DNA of 32,836 nucleotides from a virus, in IMG/VR virus record IMGVR_UViG_3300028745_000026, positions 1-32,836 of that record; one strand, 5' to 3'. The translations under genes were made by a program, and so were the position numbers. The notes under the pieces are model-generated. The model saw nothing but the letters and a program-made list of their open reading frames with translations. It was not told where the DNA came from and ran no database searches. Shown here in pieces: positions 16,145 to 24,851 of the stretch. Within the stretch, counting starts at the first letter, position 1; each line of letters begins with the position of its first letter.

Positions 16145-17011
16145 CTACTGGACCGACGCGGCGGCCCGTGTCTCCCGGCACCGCTGCATCGCCTGGGCGT
16201 TGGTCATCTTTCCGGCCTTGAGGGCGGAGTAGATTTCGTTCGCCACGTCGGCTCCGGGCAGAGCCGGGGCAGCGGGAGGAGTGGAGGGGAGGACCAGGGA
16301 CTTGGAGATTGCGCGGGGGGCTTCGGCGGGGGCCTTGGTGGGATCGCCATAAAGGCTCAGGGCCTTGGCAATCTCCCGGTCGTGGACATCGGATCCCTTC
16401 TTGAGGCGGTCCAGCTCCGCGAAAATGTCGCCCATGATGACGTCGTGGCCTTCCATCTTCTGGGCGGCATGGGTCAGGAACTTGAGGATGTCGTCCAGGA
16501 CGGCCTTGAGGTTTTCGCCCTCGTGCAGGAGCTTGTCCTGGGTCATGGGGGGCGTGACGCCGTATTCCAGGGCCTTTAGGAGGGACCGGACTTCGCCAGG
16601 CTCCAGGTCGCGGTTGCCGAATTCATCGAAGCCCTTGGCGACGGGACGTTTGGCACCGGGGCGCTGGGGATTCTCAGGGTCGTCGCCCTCCTCCCCCGTG
16701 GTAGTGGTATCGCCTTCGCCGCCTTCTTCTTCCTTGGTGGTTGCGGGAGGGTTGACTTCGCCGTCCTCGCCTTCGGGATCCGCTTCAGGATCCGCTTCGC
16801 CGTCGGTTTCAGGCTCCGCATCAGCCTTGGCCTTGGTGGCATCGGCCTTCGTGGGCGAGGCATCGCCGACGCGGGGATCGGGCTGGAGTTCATCGGGATC
16901 GCCGGGATTGGTCGGGACGGGAGCCTTGCCGCCGACCTTCTTGGCGGGATCCTCCTTGATCCCCTTGAGGATGGAGCGCACGGCGGTTTGCAGATCGGAA
17001 AGGGCACTCAT
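16145..17011 (-). CDS. Acidic scaffold-like capsid assembly protein
   Basis: A 288-residue protein. ATG 17011 is chosen because AAGGAG lies about 8 bases upstream; an in-frame upstream start is part of the protease shadow. Residues 1-20 form a short helix (SALSDLQTAVRSILKGIKED). Residues about 25-115 are very acidic and low in complexity (runs of Asp/Glu/Pro/Ala/Thr), and the rest is helical with a charged segment around LLHEGENLKAVLDDILKFL. Its place between a prohead protease and the major capsid protein, and its acidic helical composition, fit a scaffold that is cleaved after assembly. Alternatively it could be another internal capsid protein. No catalytic motif is seen. Confidence 0.65.
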   Translation of the reverse strand: MSALSDLQTAVRSILKGIKEDPAKKVGGKAPVPTNPGDPDELQPDPRVGDASPTKADATKAKADAEPETDGEADPEADPEGEDGEVNPPATTKEEEGGEGDTTTTGEEGDDPENPQRPGAKRPVAKGFDEFGNRDLEPGEVRSLLKALEYGVTPPMTQDKLLHEGENLKAVLDDILKFLTHAAQKMEGHDVIMGDIFAELDRLKKGSDVHDREIAKALSLYGDPTKAPAEAPRAISKSLVLPSTPPAAPALPGADVANEIYSALKAGKMTNAQAMQRCRETRAAASVQ

Positions 17012-17027
17012 GAATTGGCTCCTTGGT

Positions 17028-17888
17028 TCAGCGACGAGAGAGAAGGACGACGAGAAGGGCCATGGCCACATCGGCGGGCACTCCCCGCTCGGTGGCGAGG
17101 GTTAGGTAGCCATCCAGGCCACCCGCCTCCGTGGCCTCCAGGAGGGCGTCCATGGCGAGGCGGATATAGATGGGGTCATCGGCGCCAGGGACCTTCCCGG
17201 CCGCCGTGGCGAGGCCGCGAGAGGGCAGCGCGGGGGCCAGGGAGCCCAGGGTGTCCTTCAGGTCGGCCAGGCCGGAGAATGCTTTGGCGAAGGCGCGAAC
17301 CGGCATGGTGGTGACAGAACCGACAGCGGTATTGACCGGGGTCCGGGACAGGCCGATGGAGTGCCACCGGATGCCGCGCACTTCCTGAGTGGGGAGGCCA
17401 CCTTCGGAGGTGGTTTCTTCGGCATAGACATCGCCGGCCACGCTGGGATACCAGATGACGGGAGGCTTCGATTGAAGGGAGTCCCAGAAAAGGTCGGCGG
17501 CTTCAGTGAACCGGTTTCCCTCTCCGGCCGTATAGATGGCGGCCTTGACCCAGATGGAGCCATCACGCAGTCGCACATCCAGAGGACGCCCGATTTCAAA
17601 AGCGTAGGGGTTGACCTTGACGCCCCGAATCTGCCCCAGAACGGAGGCATGGTCCAGGTCGAGCCGGCCATATTTCAGGAAGTAGGGAATGGACGCTTCG
17701 AGGGCAGAGAGCAGGATCCGGTCGCCCTGCATGTCCCGGATTTCAGTGCTGGCTTCGAGGTAGACGACCCGCTGGCCACCCTCAACTTCGGCCTGGGCCT
17801 TGAAGACGGAACGCTCGAACTGTAGGCAGACTCCGTGCCCCCCGCTTCCGCGAGTCTCCAGGCCGGGAGTAAGAACGGAGGTGCCCAT
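17028..17888 (-). CDS. Prohead maturation protease
   Basis: A 286-residue protein in the position of the capsid maturation protease, immediately upstream of the scaffold and capsid genes. The N-terminal half has a fold typical of phage prohead proteases: VVYLEASTEIRDMQGDRILL, then a His in LDLDHAS (His80). A Ser follows in GLSRTPVN (Ser181). These are the likely catalytic His and Ser. The C-terminal ~90 residues are an Ala-rich helical extension. It cleaves scaffold and capsid proteins inside the prohead. Start ATG 17888 has only a weak ribosome binding site; no better start is visible. It is the first gene of the leftward unit and diverges from the cargo genes at 18015. Confidence 0.8.
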   Translation of the reverse strand: MGTSVLTPGLETRGSGGHGVCLQFERSVFKAQAEVEGGQRVVYLEASTEIRDMQGDRILLSALEASIPYFLKYGRLDLDHASVLGQIRGVKVNPYAFEIGRPLDVRLRDGSIWVKAAIYTAGEGNRFTEAADLFWDSLQSKPPVIWYPSVAGDVYAEETTSEGGLPTQEVRGIRWHSIGLSRTPVNTAVGSVTTMPVRAFAKAFSGLADLKDTLGSLAPALPSRGLATAAGKVPGADDPIYIRLAMDALLEATEAGGLDGYLTLATERGVPADVAMALLVVLLSRR

Positions 17889-17922
17889 GCCTGGAGAGTC
17901 AAGGTAAAGGGCACCCTAAAGT

Positions 17923-17942
17923 CCTATGGGCAACGCCATAGG
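17923..17942. repeat. Inverted repeat in the divergent head/cargo gap
   Basis: CCTATGG and CCATAGG flank a 6-base loop between the protease start (17888) and the cargo gene start (18015). No T-run follows on either strand, so it is not a standard terminator. It might be an operator for one or both divergent units. No clear promoter pair was found in this gap. Confidence 0.4.
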
Positions 17943-18014
17943 TGGCTGGTAGCACTGGGTATGGAACGGATGAAGCCCTCCGCTCGGGGTCCAATCGGGA
18001 TTCAGGAGTATCCG

Positions 18015-18998
18015 ATGAGCCACCACAAGAGCTACTATCGCGTCGTCAATGGCAAGACTGTCTACGTGGGGGAGGGTGGCGAAGGGCAGGGGCGCCCGGC
18101 GGAGCTGCACGAACGAACCGCCATCGGCAAGCACAAGTCAGGAACCCACTACCTCCGGGCATCCGACGCCGAAGACGGAAAACAGATCGAGGCCGCCGCC
18201 AAGCACCTGGACATCAAGACAGAGAAGCGAAGATCCGGGGCCAGCCACTTCGGCCGGGTCGGCGCCTATGACCACCATCATGTGTCCAGCCTCCAGGACG
18301 CCACGGCGATCCATGCCCATCTGAAGGCAGGGAGCGAATCCGCCCCGGCCAAGACCGAGCTGGATAAGCCGGTAGACAAGGAAGTCCAGCCGGAGACCAA
18401 GGCTGAAGGCAAAGAGAAGGCGCCGGAGAAGGTCACCGACGAGTCGCCCAGCGGGAAAGCTATCGCTGCCGCCGAAGCCGTCAAGGGGCGTGACGCAAAA
18501 GAAATGCTTGGCTACTCACAGACGGCCCACCGCGCATCGCAGGAGGCAGACCGTACCGGGAGCCAGAAGGACCATTACATCGCCCATTCGCTTCACCTGG
18601 CTGCCGAAATGAGCCATAACCAGGCGACCGAGGATAGCGATGGGTACGAGGACATGGACGGGAAGGTCCATCCCCCCACGGAGGGCAACGAGGGGCACCA
18701 GAAGGCATGGCTGGCCCACCATGAGGCCAGCCGCTACCACAAGGGTAAAGCTGGTGATGCCAAGGTCCCAGCGTCCGAGATGAATGCAGCCCTGGCCAAA
18801 TATTCCAAGGCAGACCGGGGAGTTGCCAAGGCCCAAGGGGACCAGGAGGACGAGGCCAACAGCCGCCAGATGATGAAGTCCTACGTCGACGCCCGGCTGG
18901 GCCAGTTGGAAAAGCAGAAGTCCCGGGTCGGCGGCGACAAGATCGCCCTGGCCGCCCTGGAGCTTCGCCGGCAGTCCCTGTTGAACCTGGACAAGTAG
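18015..18998 (+). CDS. Accessory protein with shared N-terminal motif and Ala/His-rich helices
   Basis: A 327-residue protein; ATG 18015 has AGGAG 7 bases upstream, and a longer upstream reading would run back into the divergent gap and protease gene. Residues 5-18 (KSYYRVVNGKTVYV) match the starts of the proteins at 21643 and 24851. Residues about 31-95 (ERTAIGKHKSGTHYLRA, then a His-rich segment) are similar to residues about 167-225 of the next protein (ERTAMGVNKNKGWYLRA). Residues 105-155 are a charged, Lys/Glu/Pro linker. The rest is helical with Ala/His patterns such as HHEASRYHKGKAG. It is the first gene of the rightward accessory unit. No enzymatic motif is seen; function unknown. Confidence 0.75.
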   Translation: MSHHKSYYRVVNGKTVYVGEGGEGQGRPAELHERTAIGKHKSGTHYLRASDAEDGKQIEAAAKHLDIKTEKRRSGASHFGRVGAYDHHHVSSLQDATAIHAHLKAGSESAPAKTELDKPVDKEVQPETKAEGKEKAPEKVTDESPSGKAIAAAEAVKGRDAKEMLGYSQTAHRASQEADRTGSQKDHYIAHSLHLAAEMSHNQATEDSDGYEDMDGKVHPPTEGNEGHQKAWLAHHEASRYHKGKAGDAKVPASEMNAALAKYSKADRGVAKAQGDQEDEANSRQMMKSYVDARLGQLEKQKSRVGGDKIALAALELRRQSLLNLDK

Positions 18999-19008
18999 AG
19001 GAGGCCCC

Positions 19009-21639
19009 GTGGCCATCAAGAAGGACCATGCCAATGCTCTGGCCATGAAAGCCGGTGCCTACTATAAGGCGAAATGCCTTCCCAAGAACTTCTGCCGGAA
19101 GCCCGAGGACGTGGACGAAGGCCGGGACCTCCTGAAGGCGTTCGATGACGCCGTGGACGACGGGATGGACCCGGACGAGGGCTCCAGTCTGGTTTGCAAA
19201 TGCGCCGGTTCGATGGGGGGAGCCATGTCGGGCCCCCTGGCCGCGACCATGGCGACCAGGCCAGTGAAGCACATGGCGAACGGAACGATCCTGGAACAGA
19301 GGCCCATCGGCAAGTCCCACCATGACGCCACCTTCCGAGAGTCCAACGGCAAGCTGGTCCCGGTGGCAGCCTACGATGACGCGGTTCATGCCGCCCAGCC
19401 CCCAGCCAAGGCGGGGAAGAAGGTCGGCCACTACGCAGTCCACGAGGGCAAGACGAAGTGGACCGAGGGCCATGCTCCCGAAGGGGCCAAGGTGGCGTCC
19501 CTGGCGGAGCGCACCGCCATGGGCGTCAACAAGAACAAGGGTTGGTATCTCCGGGCGGCGAACAAGGCCGACGCCAACGCCATCAAGGAGGCCATCTACA
19601 AGGTGACCGGCGAGACCATGGAGCCCAAGCAGGGCGGAGCGGTCCACCACGGGAACGATTCGGCCTTTCCACATTTCTTCTTCGGGCATGGCGCGGCCGG
19701 CGGCGAGGTGGCGGCCAAGGTCATGGCGGTCCTCCATGGCGCAGAGGTGCCCAAGGAGGCCCCCGTGCCGGAGCCGGTGAAGGTGACCGGCATCTCCGAG
19801 GATGCCCTAGCAGCCAAGGAAGCCAGCGAGGAGGCCGACGCCTACAGCTATTCCCCGACGGATGATGTCCAGACCCACGATTCCGCCGTAAAGGCCCATC
19901 AGGATGCCGCCGTGGCTCAGGCCAAGGTGGCGATTGGTAGCGAAGGGGACGCACAGAAGGAACACTTCTCGAATGCCGCCTATCACAACCAGATGGCCAA
20001 ATACCATAAGGGAGCGGGGCTGGCCTCGGCTCAATCCGAGGAAGCCGACACGTTCCATGCCGTGAGTTCCAAGCACAATTCCACGGAGCATGGCGCGGCC
20101 GTAGCTGCCCATGATGCGGCTGCCAATTCTCACCAGGCCATCCTGGACGCCGACCTTCCGATCAGCCAGAAACTGAAGGACTACCACCAAGAGAAGGCCG
20201 CCCAGCACCTTGCCGCCAAGGCAAAGCATGTAGGATTCGCCATCGAACAGGCCGAAGGCGAGGTTGAGGATGCGGCCGGGGATGCCGCATACCTTGCGGC
20301 CCAACCCAAGTCGGCCTACGAGATGGGCCAGGAGGCTCACGCCAAGGGGCTCTCTGTGATCCCAAGCGAGAACAAAGATTTCATGGACTCCCAGCTCAAG
20401 CCTGGCGCCCCGGTCGGGAGCAACATCGACGCCATGAAGGGCTACCAAATGGGCTGGCATTCGGCCAATGCTGCCGCCCTGGTCCCGGACGAGGACGGCC
20501 CGAAGGTCGGCGATACCAAGACCGAGAACGGGAAGCAGTTCGTCCTCAACGAAAATCACCACTGGGAGCTGGCCATCGAGCAGCACCCGGAGGAGCAGGG
20601 CGGGGGATCCATGCCCACCGTCGCCGAGCTGGCCGGGGTCGGCAAGGAGTGGACCAAGGGAGCCAAGCATCGGATCTACTTCAACGCCAAGGACCACCTC
20701 CAGGCGGGCCTTTCCTATCCGGGCGGGAAGGTCTGGTATGAATTCGCCGACGGCAAGATGCACACCAAAGACCTGGGCGTCTCTGGGAACGCAGTCATCG
20801 AGAGCATCAAGAAGGCGGCCAAGGAGTGGGGAACCAAGAACGCCCAGGTCATGCCCGATACCGACGTGTTGGACTGGGAAGAAGCCCACCCCCAGGTGCA
20901 GGAGGCCAGGGGCGTCGTGAAGGGTGCCGGGGCCGGGTTCAAAGATAATCCAACCCCGGGCGGAGCCAGCGACTTGGCCCATGCTATCTCGGACCTCGCC
21001 GGAAAGATCACGGCGCATCACCCCGAGGCCACCGGACATGCCAGTGATGCTCACGCCTATTCCGAGGCTGCCCAGTATGCCTCCGGCAATGCCGCGAACA
21101 TGGGAGATGCCGAATCACACCTGAAGGCGGCCGGAGCCCATGGGAAGGCTGGGGTGTATCACGCCCAACTTGGCAATTCCTTCAACCTGACCGATACCCC
21201 CATCAAGCCTGGGCCGGCGCACCTCCAGAGCAGCCATACCGCAGCCGCCAAGGCTCATGCCGCCCTGGCCGAATATCACGGGAAGATGGCTGATTCTCTT
21301 GGCCAGACGCCGAAGGTCGCAGTCAAGCCCGATCCGTTCATGCCGAAGCCTCCCTCGGAGAAGTGGCACGAACACGACTGGGATGCCGCGACCAAACCCA
21401 TCATGGACGGATTGAGCGATACCCACCTCGCCATCACCAAGGACTCCGGCTACACCCCCAGCAAGAAAGAGCTGGAGAGCTACGTCCAACACGCCAAGCA
21501 CCTGGCGCTCGTCGCCGGGCACAAGGCAAAGCAGGGGCTCCCGAATAAATCCGAGGAAGGGCCGTCCTGGGGCGACTTCGGCCAGAAATGGGCCGGCTAC
21601 GCCAAAAAGGCCATGACCAAACTGAAAGAGATGGAGTAG
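19009..21639 (+). CDS. Large modular accessory protein, Ala/His-rich, shares modules with its neighbours
   Basis: An 876-residue protein starting at GTG 19009 with GAGGAGG upstream and 10 bases after the previous stop. The first 80 residues include a four-Cys segment (CLPKNFCRKPEDV, then LVCKCAGSM). Residues ~165-225 share a module with the protein before it. Residues ~280-430 and 655-780 are Ala/His helical repeats (AAYHNQMAKYHKG, DYHQEKAAQHLAAK, ALAEYHGKMAD). At ~504-523 it has GDTKTENGKQFVLNENHHWE, the same module as GDTKLENGQTYVLNANHRWE in the kinase-ART protein. A segment after ~545 (HRIYFNAKDHL, KVWYEFADGKMHTKDLG) looks like a separate small domain. It may act as a scaffold or a carrier. 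No catalytic residues are recognised. Confidence 0.75.
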   Translation: MAIKKDHANALAMKAGAYYKAKCLPKNFCRKPEDVDEGRDLLKAFDDAVDDGMDPDEGSSLVCKCAGSMGGAMSGPLAATMATRPVKHMANGTILEQRPIGKSHHDATFRESNGKLVPVAAYDDAVHAAQPPAKAGKKVGHYAVHEGKTKWTEGHAPEGAKVASLAERTAMGVNKNKGWYLRAANKADANAIKEAIYKVTGETMEPKQGGAVHHGNDSAFPHFFFGHGAAGGEVAAKVMAVLHGAEVPKEAPVPEPVKVTGISEDALAAKEASEEADAYSYSPTDDVQTHDSAVKAHQDAAVAQAKVAIGSEGDAQKEHFSNAAYHNQMAKYHKGAGLASAQSEEADTFHAVSSKHNSTEHGAAVAAHDAAANSHQAILDADLPISQKLKDYHQEKAAQHLAAKAKHVGFAIEQAEGEVEDAAGDAAYLAAQPKSAYEMGQEAHAKGLSVIPSENKDFMDSQLKPGAPVGSNIDAMKGYQMGWHSANAAALVPDEDGPKVGDTKTENGKQFVLNENHHWELAIEQHPEEQGGGSMPTVAELAGVGKEWTKGAKHRIYFNAKDHLQAGLSYPGGKVWYEFADGKMHTKDLGVSGNAVIESIKKAAKEWGTKNAQVMPDTDVLDWEEAHPQVQEARGVVKGAGAGFKDNPTPGGASDLAHAISDLAGKITAHHPEATGHASDAHAYSEAAQYASGNAANMGDAESHLKAAGAHGKAGVYHAQLGNSFNLTDTPIKPGPAHLQSSHTAAAKAHAALAEYHGKMADSLGQTPKVAVKPDPFMPKPPSEKWHEHDWDAATKPIMDGLSDTHLAITKDSGYTPSKKELESYVQHAKHLALVAGHKAKQGLPNKSEEGPSWGDFGQKWAGYAKKAMTKLKEME

Positions 21640-21642
21640 ACC

Positions 21643-24393
21643 ATGGCCCTCCATCACGGGAAAGACTTCTACCGCACCGTCCACGGCCAGCTCGTCCATG
21701 TCAAGGGGCGGGATTACGAGGTCAAGGGAACCACGGACGATGATTTTGCGAGGATGTATCCCGACGCCCAGGAGTCGCCGAAGGAACCCGGTGCCACCAC
21801 CATAGCACCCAAGGGCACCGAGCCCCCCCGAGAGGCAGCCGCCCCCCCGCATGGAGCCGTTTCGTTCGACGTGGACCGGGACTTTGAAAAGATGTTTGGG
21901 GGTGACGAGGCGCAGCCGGAGCCGGATCCCGTTCCAGCAACGACCGAGCCCCAGGCGGCCGAGCCCAGCCTTGTGGATCAGCTCCAGGCCATCGGCAAGG
22001 GGCATTCTGCCAACCTCGGCGGGTTCTACGTCCACCTCTCGACGCCCAGCGGAAAGTTCTTCATGGTCAGCAAGAAGAACGACGACGGCACCCCGATGAA
22101 GGCGGCCGTAGCCAAAGCCATTGCGGCAATGCACCCAGCCGGATACAAAAAGAAGCAGCAGAGTTACCTGGTGCCCAAGGATGAATACCTGGCCCTGGCG
22201 GCTCACTTGGAAGCCCAGGTGGCCGTCGGGAAGGCTCCAACCAAGCCCAAGGCGGACAAGACCCCGACTATCGGGTCGCACCCCGCATTCTCCCAGGTTA
22301 AAGAGGGAATGCAATTCGAGTACGGGGGCGACACCTACTCTGTCGTCAACAACCCGGCCGTCGACGGCGGGATCAAGCTCAAGGCGGACGGCAAGGATAT
22401 GACCTTCACGGCGGTCCCTGGTTTGTGGGGCAAGAAGTCGTGGAAGGATGCCTTCAAGTTCAAGGGGATGGGCGACCAGACGGGGCCCAAGATCGGCGAT
22501 ACCAAGCTGGAGAACGGGCAGACCTACGTCCTGAACGCTAACCATCGGTGGGAGCTGGTCGAGAAGAAGGGACCGGCCACGGTGGTTCCCAAGGTAGCCC
22601 CGCTTCCCAAGGCGTTCCCATTCAAGCAGATTGGCCCACAGAAGGGATCGAACCCGGGTGGCCTGTATGAGGACGCCTTCGGCAAGAAGTGGTATATCAA
22701 GTTCCCAGGGAGCGAGGATCAGGCCAAGAGTGAAATGCTGGCCGCCAAGTTCTACGACCTGATGGGCATCGGTGCCCCCAAGGTGAAGCTGGTCCAGAAG
22801 GACGGAAAGCTTGGGATCGCCTCTGCTTTCCAAGAGGGCCTGGCAAAGGTCGGCGACGGGGAAGCTCTGGGGGCAAAAGCCGGGGTCAAGGAAGGGTTCG
22901 GCGCCGACGCGTGGCTGGCGAATTGGGATGTGGTCGGCCTGGGTTATGACAACCTGCTGGTCGGTCCCGACGGAAAGGCTGTGCGGATCGACCCCGGCGG
23001 GGCTCTGGACTTCCGGGCACAGGGCGGCCAGAAGGGGCCAGCTTTCGGGAACACTGTCCCCGAGATCCACACACTGAAGGATGCGGTCAAGAATCCCCAG
23101 TCTGCCTCCGTCTTCGGCTCCATGACTCAGGAGGAGATGAACCAGAGCATGGTTCCGGTACTGGAAATGCCAGACGACGTTATCGCCAAGGCAGTCCAGC
23201 TTTTTGGCCCCGGAGACGACAACCAAAAGGCCGCCCTGTCGGCCAAGCTGATCGCCCGGAAAAACTACCTCGCCAAGCAGTTCCCGGAGGCCGAGGCTAT
23301 CGCTCATCCCCCCAAGCCTGACCCAAAGAGGCTCCCGGTGGATAAAGCTCAGATTCCCAAGCCGCCCGACTTCCTCGACTGGAACGGCCAAGGGAAGGGA
23401 CTTTCTGCAACCCAAAAGGTCAACGAAGCGAATCAGGAGGCCGCCGCCGAGGTCCACCGGGCGGCCATGAAGGGGGACCTGGTTCGGTTGAAGAACTTAC
23501 AGGTCCATCTAGTCGACAAGGGGACTGGGGAATCCAAGCTGATCCCCATCGAACAGCATCCCAGCACTCATGTCAAACAGTATTGGTCCGGTCTCGTTGC
23601 CTACATGGATGTGGTAGCAAACCCTGGTTCTGAGAAGCTGAAGACCTACTCCCTTGCTCAGGCAGAGGATGTTTCTGGCCTTTCAGATGCCTTCCCATCC
23701 AAACCGTTCGGTAAGAACACCGATAACATTGATAGCTCCGAGGTTCTCGGATACTTCATGCTGCTTGGCAGCGTGGCAAACCCAGAAGACTTCAGACCCA
23801 AGAACGCCGGAAGCAACGTTACTCCGGCTGAGGCGAAACTGGGTTATTCCCAATACGAGAAGATGCCGAAGAACCTGAAGTCCTACATCAGCAACGTCCA
23901 ATCCACCGGTTCGATTAATCACCACTTCAAAGGGAATGACGTTTCTTATGGCGGGACTGACATCAAATTGGCAATCAAAGAGAGCTACGAATACGCCATT
24001 CCGAAGCACGAAGGGGCCCGTCTCTGGCGCTGGATGGACATTCCCTCTACCATGGCCAAGCAGCTTCAACAGGCGGAGCCGGGATTGCTTTTCCAGAATA
24101 CCGATTCTATGTGTTGTTCCAAGGGCGAGGACTGGGGCAGCCATAAGCACTTCGGGAGCGACCTCCTCCTGGAGATTCACTATGCTGAAGGAGCCAAGGC
24201 CATGGATTCCTACGGATCCCATAGCATGTCCAGCGAACAGGAGATCACGACCCTCCCCGGGCAGCGGTTTATGATATTAAGCAAGGGTAAGGCTTCTGAC
24301 GGGAAAACGATGAAACTCGAATTGCTCATGCTCCCTCCTGACCCGACCTTCGTTGATTCCGTTGACCAGTTTAAGAAAGGGGTGACGGTATGA
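21643..24393 (+). CDS. Kinase-like plus ADP-ribosyltransferase effector
   Basis: A 916-residue protein; ATG 21643 follows the previous stop by three bases, with GGAG upstream. Residues 6-20 carry the shared motif (GKDFYRTVHGQLVHV). After linker and small modules, residues ~325-520 look like a HipA/PI3K-type kinase: YIKF with Lys353, Glu364, NWDVVGLGYDN with Asp429 and Asn437, and RIDPGG with Asp450. The C-terminal ~200 residues look like an R-S-E type ADP-ribosyltransferase: Arg796 in LWRWMDIP, a Ser pair in DSMCCSK (822, 826), and Glu-Gln-Glu at 865-867 followed by ITTLPGQRFMIL. It would transfer ADP-ribose from NAD to Arg of a host target. The ART region is lower in GC than its surroundings. 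The fold calls are from motifs; target unknown. Confidence 0.75.
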   Translation: MALHHGKDFYRTVHGQLVHVKGRDYEVKGTTDDDFARMYPDAQESPKEPGATTIAPKGTEPPREAAAPPHGAVSFDVDRDFEKMFGGDEAQPEPDPVPATTEPQAAEPSLVDQLQAIGKGHSANLGGFYVHLSTPSGKFFMVSKKNDDGTPMKAAVAKAIAAMHPAGYKKKQQSYLVPKDEYLALAAHLEAQVAVGKAPTKPKADKTPTIGSHPAFSQVKEGMQFEYGGDTYSVVNNPAVDGGIKLKADGKDMTFTAVPGLWGKKSWKDAFKFKGMGDQTGPKIGDTKLENGQTYVLNANHRWELVEKKGPATVVPKVAPLPKAFPFKQIGPQKGSNPGGLYEDAFGKKWYIKFPGSEDQAKSEMLAAKFYDLMGIGAPKVKLVQKDGKLGIASAFQEGLAKVGDGEALGAKAGVKEGFGADAWLANWDVVGLGYDNLLVGPDGKAVRIDPGGALDFRAQGGQKGPAFGNTVPEIHTLKDAVKNPQSASVFGSMTQEEMNQSMVPVLEMPDDVIAKAVQLFGPGDDNQKAALSAKLIARKNYLAKQFPEAEAIAHPPKPDPKRLPVDKAQIPKPPDFLDWNGQGKGLSATQKVNEANQEAAAEVHRAAMKGDLVRLKNLQVHLVDKGTGESKLIPIEQHPSTHVKQYWSGLVAYMDVVANPGSEKLKTYSLAQAEDVSGLSDAFPSKPFGKNTDNIDSSEVLGYFMLLGSVANPEDFRPKNAGSNVTPAEAKLGYSQYEKMPKNLKSYISNVQSTGSINHHFKGNDVSYGGTDIKLAIKESYEYAIPKHEGARLWRWMDIPSTMAKQLQQAEPGLLFQNTDSMCCSKGEDWGSHKHFGSDLLLEIHYAEGAKAMDSYGSHSMSSEQEITTLPGQRFMILSKGKASDGKTMKLELLMLPPDPTFVDSVDQFKKGVTV

Positions 24394-24851
24394 TCGGAAA
24401 CTCGCTGAACTTCGACCACCAGCCAAAAGGGAAGGTTGCCCTCAATGACCTGGGCGACGTGGGCGCCATCGTTCAGAAATTCGTGGCCGATGTCCTAAAG
24501 GATTACGACTCCTTCGGGAAAGGAGTGGCAACCAGGGACGATGCCATGGCTGCCATTCGCTTGAAGGCTACGGTCTTGGGTGACGCCTTCATGGGGAAGG
24601 ACCCAACGTTCTACGCCACCGAATGGAATACTCCCGACCGTCTGGGGGCTCACGTAAGGGCCCAGCGGTCGGTCAAATTCGAGGAACCCAGTCAGGATCC
24701 GGGCCAGGCATTCTTCCTGTTCTTGGCTACCCAGGTCGTGAAGTCGGCGAATGATCTCCATGGTGGAGACGAGGACCCGGAATGGGTTGGCTTCATGCTC
24801 CAGCGGGCCGTCAAGAGTGCCATCAAATTCCTTCTGACCGGGGAGGGGTAA
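24390..24851 (+). CDS. Small protein coupled to the kinase-ART gene, function unknown
   Basis: A 153-residue protein starting MIGNSLNFDHQPKGK at ATG 24390, overlapping the kinase-ART stop in an ATGA junction, so the two are probably translated together. It is mixed alpha/beta in look, with a helix near residues 22-40 and a C-terminal helix (VGFMLQRAVKSAIKFLL). No signal, membrane or catalytic motif is visible. Tight coupling to a toxin-like gene would suit a chaperone, an inhibitor or a co-factor, but nothing in the sequence shows which. Confidence 0.7.
   Translation: MIGNSLNFDHQPKGKVALNDLGDVGAIVQKFVADVLKDYDSFGKGVATRDDAMAAIRLKATVLGDAFMGKDPTFYATEWNTPDRLGAHVRAQRSVKFEEPSQDPGQAFFLFLATQVVKSANDLHGGDEDPEWVGFMLQRAVKSAIKFLLTGEG

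Noticed and set aside
16760-16810. Repeated GGATCCGCTTC units as a regulatory repeat
   Set aside because: They encode the acidic Asp-Pro-Glu-Ala stretch of the scaffold-like protein and are explained by its low-complexity sequence.
17895-17910. TTGACT near the protease start as a promoter -35
   Set aside because: On the minus strand it lies only about 10 bases before the start codon with no -10 at proper distance.
17835-18014. N-terminal extension of the gene at 18015
   Set aside because: It would overlap the divergent protease gene; ATG 18015 has a good AGGAG and matches the shared N-terminal motif.
19009-21639. Portal or MuF-like head protein
   Set aside because: Position near the head genes suggested it, but the Ala/His helical repeats and shared accessory modules do not fit a portal or MuF fold.
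21115-23457. 780-codon open frame on the minus strand
   Set aside because: It lies wholly opposite the modular accessory genes, crosses their boundary, lacks a ribosome binding site and has no recognisable domain. Long antisense frames are common in GC-rich coding DNA.
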